A stretch of 64,000 nt of DNA from Flaccisagitta enflata (GCA_965153355.1 OZ231127.1:52638001-52702000); one strand, 5' to 3'; counted from the first letter of the stretch, positions 1 to 13,456 are shown. The notes: generated by a model from the sequence alone, not told the origin. Program-made: numbers and translations.

Positions 1-749
1 TGTGCGTGTCTATCTGTATGTTTGTGCGTGCGTTTGTGTGTCCCTTTCTGCTTGTGTGTGTAAATGGGTGTTTGATCGCATGTCCCTTTATGAGAATGAG
101 GGAGTGAAAGGGGGAACGAAGAACGAAGAAAAGAATGTTACAGTGTATCGATTTCGGACGCTCCCTGACTACATCATCTCTGATGGTCTTATGCGCCACG
201 TGCAACGCACATGTGGGCCTGAAATAACACATTTACGCGGATGAAAAATCCCACTGGGTTATTCCCTCATTATATGAGAGCAGGAAACATCAGAAAGCTT
301 GGAACACCCAATTTGCATGTATGTGCGGTATGTGTGTAAATTAGGTAAGGACGCTTGTAGGAGCGTACAATTACCTCATCAGCTTCTCTTTGTGTTTTTT
401 TATACCTGTGCACCCCACTTACTGAAACATTCGACCCCTCCCTAGTCCATACCCTCCCCCCATGTTACTGTGACTAGCCACCCCCCCCCTTCCTAGATTC
501 ACCTGTGATCTCCACTATCTTTCTTATGTTTTATCCTTCTCTCTCCCTTATGCCTACGTACACGTGAAAGAAATTCCTGAACAGACCTCCGCAATAGAAT
601 CCTCAGAGGCCCGTACAAAGAGACTAGAATATAGAGAAAGATATCTTCTTTTATATTTCAATGGCGGAGATTGCCAAACGGATTTTTGTTCAATTTTATC
701 TAGAATTTTCGGAGAAAAGTCGAATTTAAGGAGAGGCGGCCAGGAAATA

Positions 750-754
<5 letters not shown>
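1..754. other. No gene or structured element seen
   Basis: GT-rich first 60 bp, a C-rich stretch near 440-495, otherwise unremarkable. Open frames are short and compositionally unlike the two genes. Confidence 0.6.

Positions 755-838
<84 letters not shown>
755..838 (+). repeat. (GA)n microsatellite
   Basis: About 40 GA units with two GAAA variants. Confidence 0.95.
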
Positions 839-840
<2 letters not shown>

Positions 841-1696
841 AAAAGGCGAGCGTTTCCTTTGTACTTTGTTTTTCCTTTCTCGCTCCGAGCGGAAATTACG
901 CAGGAGCTAATTGACGGGTGGCGGAGGCGTATTTTGGGGTCCTTTTGGCTTCAGGGATTAGGGAGGAAGTTTTAGTGAAGACGGAGTGAGATAAGTCAAA
1001 AAGATAGGGGGCGGGGGCGGGGGGGTGGAAACAGGAGTTTTTCAAAAGGCGTTTGGGGGCTTTTAAGGAGGATATTAAAGTAAAGATGGAAGGCAAGAAA
1101 ATGGCCATGGAGATGGAGGTATGAGGATAGAGGAGGTGTTTGAGAGGCGTTCACCAGGACAAATATTCACAGTAAAATTGAAGATTAAGGTGAGAAGTGT
1201 CCACGAGTTTGATGGTGATGATGATGATATGAGGAAGAAGAAACAAGCGTCATGGGTGTGTGACTATGCAAGGAATATCACCATTAACTTATGTCTTCTA
1301 TGAAAATTTCTTTGAGCTCTTAGTAAACCATCTTAGGGAATCTATTACATCGATCAGTATGACATCCAGTTGCTTTAACACACCCAACGAGTGTGAGGTT
1401 GATTTTTACTATTCAAAGAGCATTAATGATGTTTTTGTTTGTTTTTCATTTGACCTTTGGGGATAACTTTTTGCCTCATTCACTATCTATGGTGGTGGTC
1501 TTGTTAAATTTTTTCGGCAAGAGCTTCCGCTCGTTTTATAAACGCTACGAGGATATTTGTGATTAAAGAAGAATTTAAACTCGCGATGGAACAATGGGGC
1601 CCATTGATACCTTATGGGCGTTTTTCATCCACGGACTTCCGAGTACAAAACAGCGAAAACAAACAAAAAGGCGCGCTGTTTTTCGTTCCTTAACAC

Positions 1697-1752
<56 letters not shown>
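1697..1752 (+). repeat. (GAT)n microsatellite
   Basis: About 18 GAT units; a second, imperfect GAT array lies at 2078-2136. Confidence 0.95.
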
Positions 1753-1753
<1 letters not shown>

Positions 1754-2403
1754 GTTGGAGGAAGGATCCTGCTTGGACACTTCTTACGATCCGGTCCTTC
1801 CTCGTCTATCGATTGTGTTTACGTCCATTCATTGCCATTTCATTGGTGACTCTTTGCGTCATATATTGATGTCTCTCTCCCGTTTGTTATTCCAGTTTAG
1901 GAGAGGCATCTGGTTCTAGGGCTATATATTACCTTTTCTACCTCATACGCGTTATACATCTTTTCTACGTCTACATTCCCTTCTCCTGTGATCTGCATCC
2001 AGATATCATCCTCTACGGCGTATACATATATAGACTCCTCTACGGCTATCGGCGAGATACTTTTCCTCCTCTTAACATGATGATGATGATGACGATGATG
2101 ATGATGATGATGATGAATGATGAATGATGATGATGAACAATTTAGGACGATGCCATGCTTCACCATTTGCCCCAAAGGAAAATGGAATGCACAAGTCTTA
2201 AAGTAGACGTGTGTTGGAAAGTCAGGGAAAACCAATGTAGAAACTATTCTCAAAAGTCAAAATTAAGGTTCTGAAGATGTTATCTCATGATATGTGGCAT
2301 TGAGAAGAGCGTCTAAAGCGAGGATGTGGGCTGCGAAATTTCGAAAATCACGAAACAAACAAGCTAATAATGAGTTTGAAATGAATTACGCGAGGAAGAA
2401 AAT

Positions 2404-2455
<52 letters not shown>

Positions 2456-2589
2456 AAAAAGACGATTTGTGCAACTGGGAAGAAAGATGTTGTAGTGAGA
2501 AAGTTTAAGAAAATATGGAAAAAGGGGACGCTGAAATTGCAAGAGACACTGTCAAGGCGGGTGAATTCCAAACAAGTGACGCGGGGTCA

Positions 2590-2829
2590 TATTATCGTTG
2601 CGGACGGGTTGGCAGGGGCGTCCAACCCAATGGGTCCCCCATCCACACCCCGACTCCCACATCCCATACACCGCCAACACCAAACCCGTACACACACAAA
2701 CATGCACAAAAAAGTATCTAAAACGCTCGTTTTTCCAAATTTCGACTCAATCATCACTGACGGGCGTACCGACAGACACACCAACTGACGGACAAAGCCT
2801 CCTATAGAGTTGCGTGTCCTCAACTAAAG
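2590..2829 (+). mobile_element. Structured repeat family 1, copy
   Basis: 5' box GTTGCGGACGGG then GGCAGGGGCGT, a variable core, a GACGGACAAAGCC segment and 3' stem-loop AGTTGCG-TGT-CCTCAACT followed by AAA. The AACAAG head is missing or diverged. The CCCCATCCACACCCC core segment is shared with the fragment at 51989. Confidence 0.7.
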
Positions 2830-2979
2830 AGAGAGGCGCCTCCCGAAAAGATGGAAGGAAGATCCCAAAAAGTGAGGGACCTGCGAAAAAGTCGCAGCTC
2901 GGATATTTCTCAGCTAATTTGATGAGTCAACAAGGCATCTTCTTTCGCTCTCGCAATCGCACTAACGACAGCTCTCGAG

Positions 2980-2982
<3 letters not shown>

Positions 2983-3076
<94 letters not shown>

Positions 3077-3113
3077 CAGACAGACACACAGACAGAGACA
3101 ATCAGACAGACAC
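2983..3113 (+). repeat. (GA)n then (GACA)n
   Basis: 37 GA units then GACA/CACA variants to 3113. Confidence 0.95.
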
Positions 3114-3772
3114 ACAAACTAATAATGTGAGAAGCGTGGAATCGAAGACAAAAAACAAGAACGCACACACTGAGGGATTAGAATGGGACAAGGGGCATGA
3201 AATTCCAGACACGCTGACGCCAACAGACGTCGGCCGTTGGCCGTAACCTAAAGAAATGGGAAAACCATGAGATGAAAACATCTAAGATCCAACTTCTGCC
3301 ATGAGTATGAAGACGGAGATGACAACGTAGATTGGCAATAAGCACGTGGTAGGAGAGAGGAAGCAGTCATCGTCAATTGTATTGTGGCTCAAATCTATCT
3401 AATTGCATAACATCCATGATTGTCTGATGTCAATCAAGTTTTAAAGATGTTGGGTATTTAGTCTTTTAGATTTAACTTTCATGCTGATATTTGGCGCTGA
3501 AATTGTGAAAGATCTTCATGAAGGTGGAAACTGATTCAATAAGCACTGATGTCATCAGTTTCGATAGTAAGATGTACATGATACAGTTACACCCCACTAA
3601 GACAGTCCCGTGAGTGACGAAAATCCGCTCAAAATGCATCTGTAGTTTTGATTTTGATTTTTTCATATCATTTTATATAGACAATCACAGAATTATCTTG
3701 GTCCCTCGACATCTATTATTACGGGGTTCATCTTTATGAATTTGCTTTGAATGCAAAAATATTTGAATATAA

Positions 3773-4622
3773 TCGGGAAAAAAGTCGAAGTCAGTCTTCG
3801 ACTTTTTGACATATTCGAGAAAAACAGGGTTTTCATTTTCTTATGGGAAAGTTGTGCATCTCTTCCGGCTGATTGGTCCCTCAAACAAAATTGATAGGGT
3901 AAGTAAATTTGATAATTCTCTTTCATTTGGCGCCAAGCAGAATGCTCTACGACAAATATTTTTTGCGCTATGATTTTTTAAAGATTTATTTACGAAAAAT
4001 TCAAATGAAATTTTTTTCGATTTTTTTTATTTTGTGTAGGATCAATAAAGGAGTGAATTCATGTTTACTTGAGCATGCAAATACGTAAAAAATGTTTATG
4101 AGCATGGCTGCTCATCTGTGAGGGCGTTTTTGAGCATTTTAGCTCATTTAGCTCACTTAGCTCAATCTATTTTTTCTGATTTCAAATACGATAAATGAAT
4201 AAATATTTTCATACTTGTTTAAGCAAGCAAATTAAAAAAACATGTCAGTGAGCAGAGCTGCTCACCTGTGAGGTGTTTTTAAGTATTCTAGCTCATTCAG
4301 CTCATTTAGCTTGCTCGTTTTCTCTGATTTAAAATAGGATAAATAAATGAATGTTTTGATTTAAGCATGCAAATACAAGAAAGTATATCAGTGAGAAAAG
4401 CTGGTTGTCTGATTGAATCATTTTGAATACTTTAGCTCATCTAGCTCATTTGGCTCAGTTCTATTTTTCTCTGATTTTCAGTGCAATCAATACATACAAT
4501 TGCTTTTGATTTGATCTAACAGAAAAAAGAAAAATTTTGGTGACTGAAGTCAAAAGCATGGTGAAAAGTGACCAATGCTTACGACTTTTTTCCTCACGGC
4601 GACAGCCGCCATTACTGGTAGG
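3773..4622 (+). mobile_element. Structured repeat family 2, copy with 145-bp tandem core
   Basis: 5' end GGGAAAAAAGTCGAAGTCAG continues into a hairpin (GTCGAAG/CTTCGAC); 3' end ACGACTTTTTTCC then hairpin CGGC-GACA-GCCG and CCATTACTGGTA. Shared interior words with the other copies include GGGAAAGTTGTGCA, TTTCATTTGGCGCCAA. The core is a tandem array not found in the other copies. Confidence 0.7.
4038..4490 (+). repeat. Tandem repeat, unit ~145 bp, about 3 copies
   Basis: Each unit runs GGATAAATAAATGA-like, AAGCATGCAAATAC, GTGAGCARAGCTGCTCA, TTTTAGCTCATTTAGCTCA, TCTGATTT. Units start near 4038, 4187 and 4328, with part of a fourth. Units contain TAGCTCA sub-repeats. Confidence 0.8.
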
Positions 4623-4652
4623 ATTTGGTTTTATATGCAAATCAATGTGTTT

Positions 4653-4832
4653 GTAGTCGCAGACACGCGACTCAATAACTTGCTGTGTTGGTCCATCCGT
4701 TCATCCGTTGGTCGGTCTTTCAGTCAGTCCGTCGGTAACTTTTTCGAAATGTGAACGATTCTTTGCTATACTGCCAGCTGCCCCTGCCCACCAGTGCGCA
4801 ACTGGAGTGCCGTGTTTCCGGCCTTGTTCATC
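4653..4832 (-). mobile_element. Structured repeat family 1, copy
   Basis: Minus-strand orientation. Read that way it starts AACAAGGCCGG, has box AGTTGCGCACTGG, GGGCAGGGGCAG, a CGAC-type core and 3' stem-loop AGTCGCG-TGT-CTGCGACT. It lies 30 bp after a family 2 element. Confidence 0.75.
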
Positions 4833-5525
4833 AAGGCCTGCAAATTGATGATGCTTCACTTAAAAAAAAAACCTGAAGTCAGGACTTTAAGAACCGACAA
4901 GCATTCCAGAGGACCGACTGGTCATACAATGTCAATATTTCTCTTTTTACGATTCGTCCATCCAACTTCGACCATTTATGAAAACGAAAACGAAAACGAA
5001 AACTAGCTGTCTTTCGAGGAAAGCTGTAATCTCGTTTTGACAACCATTTAATCTCATGTTTACAAAAGGTTTTTTTTTTCACGAACGCTCTCAAGACGTA
5101 AACTTTACACGATTGATGCATGTAAACAACGCGTCGGCGCAATTTTACAGTTCTTTTACTTTAAATTCGCGTTGAAAAAAAAATATTTATTACGTTTTAG
5201 AATTGTCATCAAAAAATGGGAGGGGATGGGGTCTGAGAAGGGGGGGAGGGAGATAGAGCTAAGGCAAAAATACTTAACTAGAAATGGAGCAGCGAAAATT
5301 AGGGGATTATCTATTAGGATCCAAATTTTCAACGTTACTATGGGCAGTCATTAACATATTTTATATCACATACTGTTTGAGCAAAATTGTCACATCAATT
5401 TTTTACAGCATGTCTTATTCCTTGTCCGTCAATTTATCATGTTTTTTCATAATATAACCGGCTTTCGATTCATTGTCATTTTCTAACTAAATTTACGACT
5501 GTCACCTATTTTTTCCCTCATAGAG

Positions 5526-5663
5526 AAACAAGGCCGGATATACGGCACCAAAGTCGCGGACGGTTGGACAGGGGCAGTGACGCAATTCACAACTGTGACG
5601 GAGGGACCAACCGACCGACGGACTGACAAAACAACATTTAGAGTCGTGTGTCCGCGACTAAGA
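5526..5663 (+). mobile_element. Structured repeat family 1, short copy
   Basis: AAACAAGGCCGGATATACGGC (5' hairpin GCCG/CGGC), box AGTCGCGGAC, GGACAGGGGCAG, a CCAACCGACCGACGG core and 3' stem-loop AGTCGTG-TGT-CCGCGACT. The 5' box is the perfect complement of the last ten bases of the stem-loop. Confidence 0.8.
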
Positions 5664-5961
5664 TGGAGACTATTACAACAAGCTTGCATAATCGAGAAGA
5701 AAAAAAATAATCGATCATAACTTGTCAAGCTCATAACGGCGAGTCTTGACATCTCATCAAGTGGACTGAGAGACAGACCGTCGGAAAGACGAACAGAAAA
5801 AAATAGTGTGAAACAAACTGATACATCAGACTGTCATGGGGACTGTCATGGGGACTCGACTGTCACAAGGTCGTCAAATGAACACTCGTCATGAACGTCA
5901 ATCCATCAAACCTAAGGACACATTGATTTGATTTGAATTTTATCGAAATGTAATTTCGATA

Positions 5962-6412
5962 TACACTTTTTTTTTCTTTTAAGAACGTCACTTTTTGGGC
6001 AAGCCTTCAATGTCCTTAAATTCTAGGCTTAAACGTTCTTAAATTGTTCTTTATTGAAAAACAGTTCTTAACCTCTAGATAAGAACGTTCTTAATTTAAG
6101 TTTGTCTTCAGGAGAAAATGAAGAAAAATAGCTACGAAATGACAAAGCCGCAGGTTTAAATGTTTTAAGTGGAAGTCAAGAACTATGAAAAAAGAATGAA
6201 ACACACTGTAGAAACATAAAAGAATTATTGTCTTTATTGGAGAAATAAAACTTTCTTATACTCTTAGCATGTTCTTGAATTTTTAAAGATTTTAAGCCTA
6301 ATGTTGTTAAATTTTTGAAAGAAGCCTTTTAATGTTCTTAGCATGTTCTTAAATTCTTGAGGATTTAAAGCCTAATGTTCTTATAAATTGGTTCTTAAAA
6401 GAAAAAAGTGTA
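5962..6412. mobile_element. TA-flanked TIR element (MITE), ~450 bp
   Basis: Left end TACACTTTTTTTTTCTTTTA-AGAACG, right end GGTTCTTAAAAGAAAAAAGTGTA: about 24-bp inverted ends starting with TA. The interior has many GTTCTTAA and its complement, with two similar blocks (CTTAGCATGTTCTT at ~6266 and ~6338). No coding frame. Tc1/mariner-like by TA ends; family unassigned. Confidence 0.6.
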
Positions 6413-7012
6413 GTCATATAAAAACATATCATCAATTTAATTTAGGGAATTATTCAAGAAAAATTAAAATGAAAAAAAAAACATCTGAACAATTACTACC
6501 ACATCTACCCTCACCTTCATTCCCACCCTTTTTTCTCTCAGTGACTTATCTTCCAACATTGATGAGAACGTTTTGATCTATTTTTTGTGCCATTTCAACA
6601 TTAATCTCGTCCCGGTGGTGTGTCTCTTGGGCGGCTCAACAGTCTCAACTAGATGTATATCTATCTTTACTTTGCCCCTTTAAGTGATTTCTTTTATTTT
6701 TTCAATAATGTTTTGAGCAGTGGCCTTGTAGGGATTCTTATTTTCTTCTCTATCCATCCAAGCCAAAGTCCCAATATTTTTCCATAAGTTTATGATGATT
6801 TCGCTTTTCCCTAAAATTTGAAAGTGAGTTGTTTTAGGTAATACATACTCATATTTTTGGCTTTCTGTTGCACATTTCATTCAACCACACTTCCAAAAAT
6901 TAGCACCAAGGCAAAATTTGTAAATACGGGCCCCAACCTTGAGTCCCATTAAACCTTTTCATAGGCGCTACCCCGGTGCCCCTTTCAATAGATAAAACTA
7001 AATATCACACTG

Positions 7013-7231
7013 AACAAGGCCGGATACACGGCCATCAGTTGCGGACGGGTGGGCAGGGGCGGAAATGCAACTGTCCGCAACTAAAAATGTTCTAAAACGC
7101 TCATTTCCTCACTTTTCGACTCGTGTCCACGGACCGACGGACCGACAGACCGACCGACCGACCGACCGACCGACCGACCGACCGACGGACGGACAAAGCC
7201 TCTTATAGAGTTGCGTGTCCGCAACTAAAAA
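7013..7231 (+). mobile_element. Structured repeat family 1, copy with complete features
   Basis: AACAAGGCCGGATACACGGCC with hairpin GGCCG/CGGCC, box AGTTGCGGAC, GGGCAGGGGCGG, a CGAC tandem core (7139-7193), GGACAAAGCC and stem-loop AGTTGCG-TGT-CCGCAACT + AAAAA. Box, stem and complement all carry T/A where most copies carry C/G. Confidence 0.85.
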
Positions 7232-7451
7232 GATGCGAGCTAGGGGTACAAATGACAATTCAATGTTTATGCGACTAAACTCTTTTCACTTTCCGTCTCT
7301 CTCTATTCATCCTACATCATCCCTTCCTTCATCCGACATCATCCAACCCTAGAGGATTCACAACCTGGAATTCAAATCATCCTGTCAAAACTTTTTACTC
7401 ATTTCTCTAATTTTCTCCATTTCTCTGGCTGTTTGTCTGTCTGTAATTCTG

Positions 7452-7589
<138 letters not shown>

Positions 7590-8861
7590 GGCTATCCCAA
7601 CTTCTCTTTGGCCGAAGACGGTATCTTTGAAGAGCTAGGTAATCTAGAAAAAAACCCTAAGCCTCTTTAAAGCCAGTTTTCGTTTAATTTCAAGGGGTAA
7701 ATTCGCAGTCTTTTAGCCGCCCTATCACGCCTTATCATCATTTCTTCTCATTGATATCTTTTTAATGACCCTAATTGTGGCACTTCATATTACCCTCTTT
7801 TTCCCATTCAAGTGGAAAACAAGCCCGATCAGGCAACGACGCGTGTATCGAATTTTGCACTGTAGATGTGTGAGGGATATCGTTCCACTAGTCATATGAA
7901 GGGAAAGATAGATGGAAAGACATCTTATGATTTTAAGCAGCATTTGATTTGTTGCATGGCTTCCTCGTGGCTGATACGTGCCAAAAAGTACCTATTTGCA
8001 CAATTTGCATAATGGAGAAAAGACACGACGAACAGACTTACCCACGGACGGACAGACCCTCTCATTCAGATGCTAGAACACATCTTAGTGGCCATGGTGG
8101 CCAATAAGTGTGCCAAATGGATCATGAAGCGTTTGCAGGACGAAACGACCGACCGACCACTCAACGGTCTGACATCACCTCAAATAAAAGACGTGCTATG
8201 GCACACGTTATAATAAGATGGTTATTATGTGCTTGCGGGAGCGATTACGCAGGGACAGTAAAACAAAGCAACGCTTGCAAGCAATAAATGCTGTACGGTG
8301 CGGCGCAAAAATAAGTTTCAGTTTTTTTCAATAGTCTCTTGTATGTTATATTGAAGATAAAAACCTATTATCAGTAAGATTATTAAAGGATTTTCAATCT
8401 TCTTTGATTTGGGACCAATCCCAGATTTGTAGTAGCTTTTTTCGTTTAGGCGTGACATTGATATGAAATAGTACATATCAAAATTGCCTGGGGAAAAATA
8501 GCAAAAATTGTGATATTTTGATTGCTTGAAAATATGACTGATTCACTTTGAACTAATGACTAATGTAATTTGAAAAAGAATCAAGCTATAAAGTTCTGCC
8601 TGGTCTTGATTTGTAGATTTTTTGAAGCTCTTTAAAATGCTCATGGAAATGAGGTATGAATCATGATTTCTTTTAGTCTATCAAAGAAAAACAAAGTCTA
8701 AGATGTGTTTTATCAACACTTTGTGCTGGTTAATTGCATCTCTTCTTTGAACTTGTATAATTTTTAAAACAAGGCCAACACCTATAAGTCGCGTGCGAGA
8801 CTTACATAATTAAGTAATTGTATAAGTACGTTATTTCCTGTAATGACGATAATGACTGTAA

Positions 8862-9962
8862 CTACCTATTGACCAATAATCGCCTATAATGACCTATAAT
8901 TACCTATAATTACCTATAATTACCTATAATTACCTATAATTACCTATAATTACCAATAATTACCCATAATTAAATAATGACCTATAAGTACCTATAAAGA
9001 CCTATGATTACCTATAATTACATATGGACCAATAATTACCTATAATGATGTATGATTACCCATAATTACCTATAATAACCAAATGACCTATAATTACCCA
9101 TAATGACCTATAATTACCTATAATTACCTATAATTACCAATAATTACCCATAATTAAATACTGACCTATAAGTACCTATAAAGACCTATGATCACCTATA
9201 ATTACATATGGACCAATAATTACCTATAATGACCTATTATTACCCATAATTACCCATAATTACCTATAATAACATAATGACCTATAATTACCTATAATGA
9301 CCTATGATTACCTATAATTACCTATAATTACCTATAATGACCTATAATTACCTATAACTACCTATGATTACATAATGACCTATAATTACCTTTAATACCT
9401 TTAATGACCTTTGATTACCTATAATAACCCATAATTTCATAATGACCTATAATTACCTATTATTACCTTTAATAACCTATAATTACCTATGATTACATAA
9501 TGACCTATAATTACTTATAATGATCTATAATAACCTTTAATTACCTATAATTATCTGTAATTACATAATGACATATAATTACCAATAATGACCTAAAATT
9601 GCATAATGACCTATAATGACCTATAGTTATGTATAATGACCTATGATTACCTATAATTACATAATGACCTATAGTTACCTATGAATACATATGATTACCT
9701 ATAATTACCTATAATTACCTATAATTACCTATATTTACCTATGATTATATACTGACCTATAATTACCAATAATGACCTACAATTGCATAATAACCTATAA
9801 TTACCCTTAATAACCTATAATTACATAATGACCTATAATAACCTATAATGACCTATGATTACCTATAATGACCTATGATTACCTTTAATTGCATAATGAC
9901 CTATAGTGACCTATGATTACCTAAAATTGCATAATGACCTATAATTACCTATGATTATGTAA
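8862..9962 (+). repeat. 10-bp tandem array, unit CCTATAATTA / CCTATAATGA
   Basis: About 110 units of a 10-bp AT-rich motif with scattered substitutions and occasional unit-length loss (CATAATGA). The array lies inside the giant family 1 copy. Confidence 0.95.
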
Positions 9963-9994
9963 ATAAAAAGTGCAATGACTATACTACGCAAATT

Positions 9995-10375
9995 TAAAAA
10001 AATGACTGAAATGATATAAAATGACTTAAATTGACTTAAATTGACTTATACTGACTTATACTGACTTAAATGAGTTAAATTGACTTAAAATGACCTAAAT
10101 TGACTCAAATAAACTAAAATTCAAAAATGACATAAAATGACTTAAATTGACTTATACTGCTTTTAATTGCCTTATACTGAGAAAAACTGACTTAATTTGG
10201 CTTGAATTTACTTAAAATGACTTAAATTGACCTAGATTGACTTAAATTGACTAAAATTCAATAATGACTCAAATGACTTAATTTAACTTAAAGTGACTTA
10301 AAATGACTTAAAATGACTTAAAATGATCTAATTTGACTCAAAATCACTTAATTGACTTAAAATGACTTGATAGGA
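9995..10375 (+). repeat. 10-bp tandem array, unit TGACTTAAAT / TGACTTAAAA
   Basis: About 38 units of a second, different motif with the same 10-bp period, directly following the first array. The two motifs share the TGAC/TTA and AAT character but not enough to be one unit. Confidence 0.9.
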
Positions 10376-11141
10376 ATAAAACGAATAAAAAAAGTAAAAT
10401 GGGGACCGACCAACCAACCGACCAACCAACCGACCAACCGACGGACGGACAAAGCGGGGTATAGAGTCGCGTGCACGCGACTAAAAATTAAGTTAAAAGA
10501 ATAGGATAGGACTAGATCTGTAGAATTTTTGAAGAAGTTGTCATGTCATGGATTTTAATTATCTAAGATCACAACTTTTTGAAAATTTGGCAATTAATGT
10601 GCTTGAAACTTATTTTTGCGCCGCACTGTAGACGGAGGAACATACCGACGAGGCGACGACATGTACGTGCTGGAGACCGCGTGCACGCGATTGGGGAAAA
10701 GAGCCTGATGAATTTTGCCCCTCGTTCAGCCTCTCGCCCATGACTAGCTTGTCACTGACACTCTGACGCTGTTTTGTCAGGCCACATATTTACGTCGTCA
10801 ACTGACAAAATGTCAAATCAAGTCAAAATCTAAATACAGTATACAAGTTTTTTTCGTGTTTTCGATCAATTTTTCTGGTCATTTATAATTTTCCGGTTTT
10901 TTTTCTTCTTTATGAAATTGATTTTTAACAAAATTATGATCTAACTGTCAAATTAAATCGTCACCAAACCAAAGCGTCTTCTCCTTTGTATTTTTTCCCC
11001 TTTTTTTTTCCTTTTTTTTTTGTGAGGCATTGTTTTCTGCGTCTACTTGCTTCTCGCGCCCTTTTTTTTCTCATATCAGTGAATCAGTCAGTCTATCTGT
11101 CTGCGTGTCTTTCTCCGTCTCTCACTAAGACTCTATCTCTA

Positions 11142-11702
<561 letters not shown>

Positions 11703-12299
11703 TTTCTTTGCGTCACTCATGAGCATTTCGTCGGAACAAAAATGTTGTTTTTATTCAAAACAACAAACTATGACATACTCCTATTTTGGTTGGGATAGGC
11801 CCATTCAAATGTGTGTGTTTTGGTTTCACTCTTGCTAGGCTGTCAAATCAATTCGATAAGTTTGAGAATTCATGTTTGATCAGATAATTTCTAGCTCATG
11901 ATCATAGAAAAACCGTTTATAAATACAAAAAATGCCAAAAAATTAAAATCGCGCGCCAATGCATTGAGAAAAATTTGAATTTTTTTAAAATTATTTTTCC
12001 TTCTTCTCTGATCTTTCAACGTTCAGATATATTTTTTTCATGTACCATGATTTGTTCCATCGACACTCACTTGTCCTTATGGCCATCACTTGTCCTTAAG
12101 GCCAATCGAAATCCTTTGACAATTGACAATTGATAGCCTTCAGCTTTTTCATATCAAATTTACTATTTTTTCCTTCTCTCTCTTTTAAACTCTTTCTGAC
12201 ATTTTTCGTTCAATTGAGAACGACAAGAACACGATCAAAAAGAAAGCGGACAAATTCCTTTCTCCTCAGAGTAGACTTATATACGTACCTAAATTTGAG

Positions 12300-12508
12300 A
12301 AAACAAGACCGTATACACGGCTACCCCAGTCGCCTGCGGGTGGGCAGGGGCAGTATAAGAATACTCTAACCAAGCATTTGGGCAGGGGCAGTAATGCAAA
12401 AATTGCCCATAAACTCCAAAAAAGCAGAGTGTGATGGATCGATCGACTGACGGACGGACCGACAGACGGACAGAGCGGGTTGTAGAGTCGCGTGCACGCG
12501 ACTAAAAA
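12300..12508 (+). mobile_element. Structured repeat family 1, subfamily with doubled GGGCAGGGGCAG
   Basis: AAACAAGACCGTATACACGGC, box AGTCGCCTGCGGG, GGGCAGGGGCAGTATA, then GCATTTGGGCAGGGGCAGTA, CGACTGACGGACGG core, AGAGCGGGTTGTAG and AGTCGCGTGCACGCGACT + AAAAA. The doubled GGGCAGGRGCAG is shared with copies at 22.5, 55.7 and 62.1 kb. Confidence 0.85.
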
Positions 12509-13194
12509 TTTCACTCGCGTACAGCCGACGGTGAAACGGATGGTCGTTGGGTTTATCTGTTGGTCGTAAAGCCATGTGCAATTTTTCAGTCGTTTAGTCG
12601 TTTCAGTGTTTTTTGCTACACTGACTTCAAGCAAAACACATCCAGATCATACTGCCACGTCACACAATTTGAATCTGACCCAATTTTCATTTAATCTGCC
12701 TGTTCATCGATTTTTTTCATCAGTCTACAGGATCAGGATGTTCTTTTTGGGGGAATTTTGACACTATTGTCTCATTAAAAATCTCAAGGTTATAAATACC
12801 GAGTCATTAAGAAAGACTTACTTCTTTGCATTCATTAATTGATAAGAAAAATATTTTCTTTTCGTGACCATCAGTGACAGCGATCGGTTAGTGGGATTGA
12901 TTCTACTGCATCAGCCTGACAAATTACAAAACCCAAGTATGCTTTACTGTCAAAGAGTGTAACTAAATCTCTTTTTTTTTAAATTTTCTTCTTTTGGTGC
13001 AGCTTGGGGACATGGTCGCTCCTTCATTTTCTAACGTATGTGAGAACAAACAGATAAACATTCCCTGGGCGATTGAAAGTGAGAAAATTTTTTTTTTCTC
13101 TTTATGTTCCGGCCCAACGAAGAAAAAAGATTCTGAATGGATTTTGGTAATGGATGGAAATTGGAGTAGGTGCTTATCGTTCAATCATTCCAAC

Positions 13195-13456
13195 TACAGT
13201 TAAACCCCTTTATAACCGAAATTTAAAGGGAGTAGCTATTTTTTAAATGATGCAGTAGATATGATTTAGACTTGAAAAGATGGGGGAACTCAAAGCCTGA
13301 GTATTTATCAATTAGAAGAATCAATATTTTGCTTGAGTGATGATCACACAGTTTATTAAGTATGCATAATTTGCACTCCAGATTTGAGTTTCATGTCTAG
13401 ATAACAGTACCAAAAATTCCTCCATAACCGTTTTGTTGGGGTTGGAATCAACTGTA
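13195..13456. mobile_element. Pogo/Tigger-like MITE, ~260 bp
   Basis: Left end TACAGTTAAACCCCTTTATA-ACCG; right end, read inward, TACAGTTGATTCCAACCCCA and ATAACCG... further in (CGGTTATGGAGG). TA flanks and a CAGTTRA...ACCCC...ATAACCG end are typical of pogo/Tigger-type elements. Ends are diverged, so it is old. Confidence 0.55.

Larger units (their letters stand above)
8768..10487 (+). mobile_element. Structured repeat family 1, giant copy with 1.5-kb tandem core
   Basis: Begins AACAAGGCC then AGTCGCGTGCG at 8787, ends with a CCAACCGACC core, GGACAAAGCGGGGTATAG and the 18-base palindrome AGTCGCGTGCACGCGACT + AAAAA. Between the ends lie two successive arrays with exact 10-bp period. The 5' hairpin is degenerate. 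Both ends are nonetheless the usual family ends, so I treat it as one copy with an expanded core. Confidence 0.75.
8294..10630. mobile_element. TA-flanked Tc1/mariner-type TIR element hosting the giant family 1 copy
   Basis: Left end TACGGTGCGGCGCAAAAATA-AGTTTCAG; right end, read inward, TACAGTGCGGCGCAAAAATA-AGTTTCAAG. The 28-bp ends match except for one or two bases and begin with TA as Tc1/mariner insertions do. The outer parts (8322-8767 and 10488-10601) have no coding frame. The interior is occupied by the family 1 copy, implying nested insertion. Confidence 0.75.

Noticed and set aside
8862-9962. Regularly repeated TATAAT as promoter signals or CRISPR-like array
   Set aside because: Contiguous 10-bp tandem repeat without spacers, in a eukaryotic genome.
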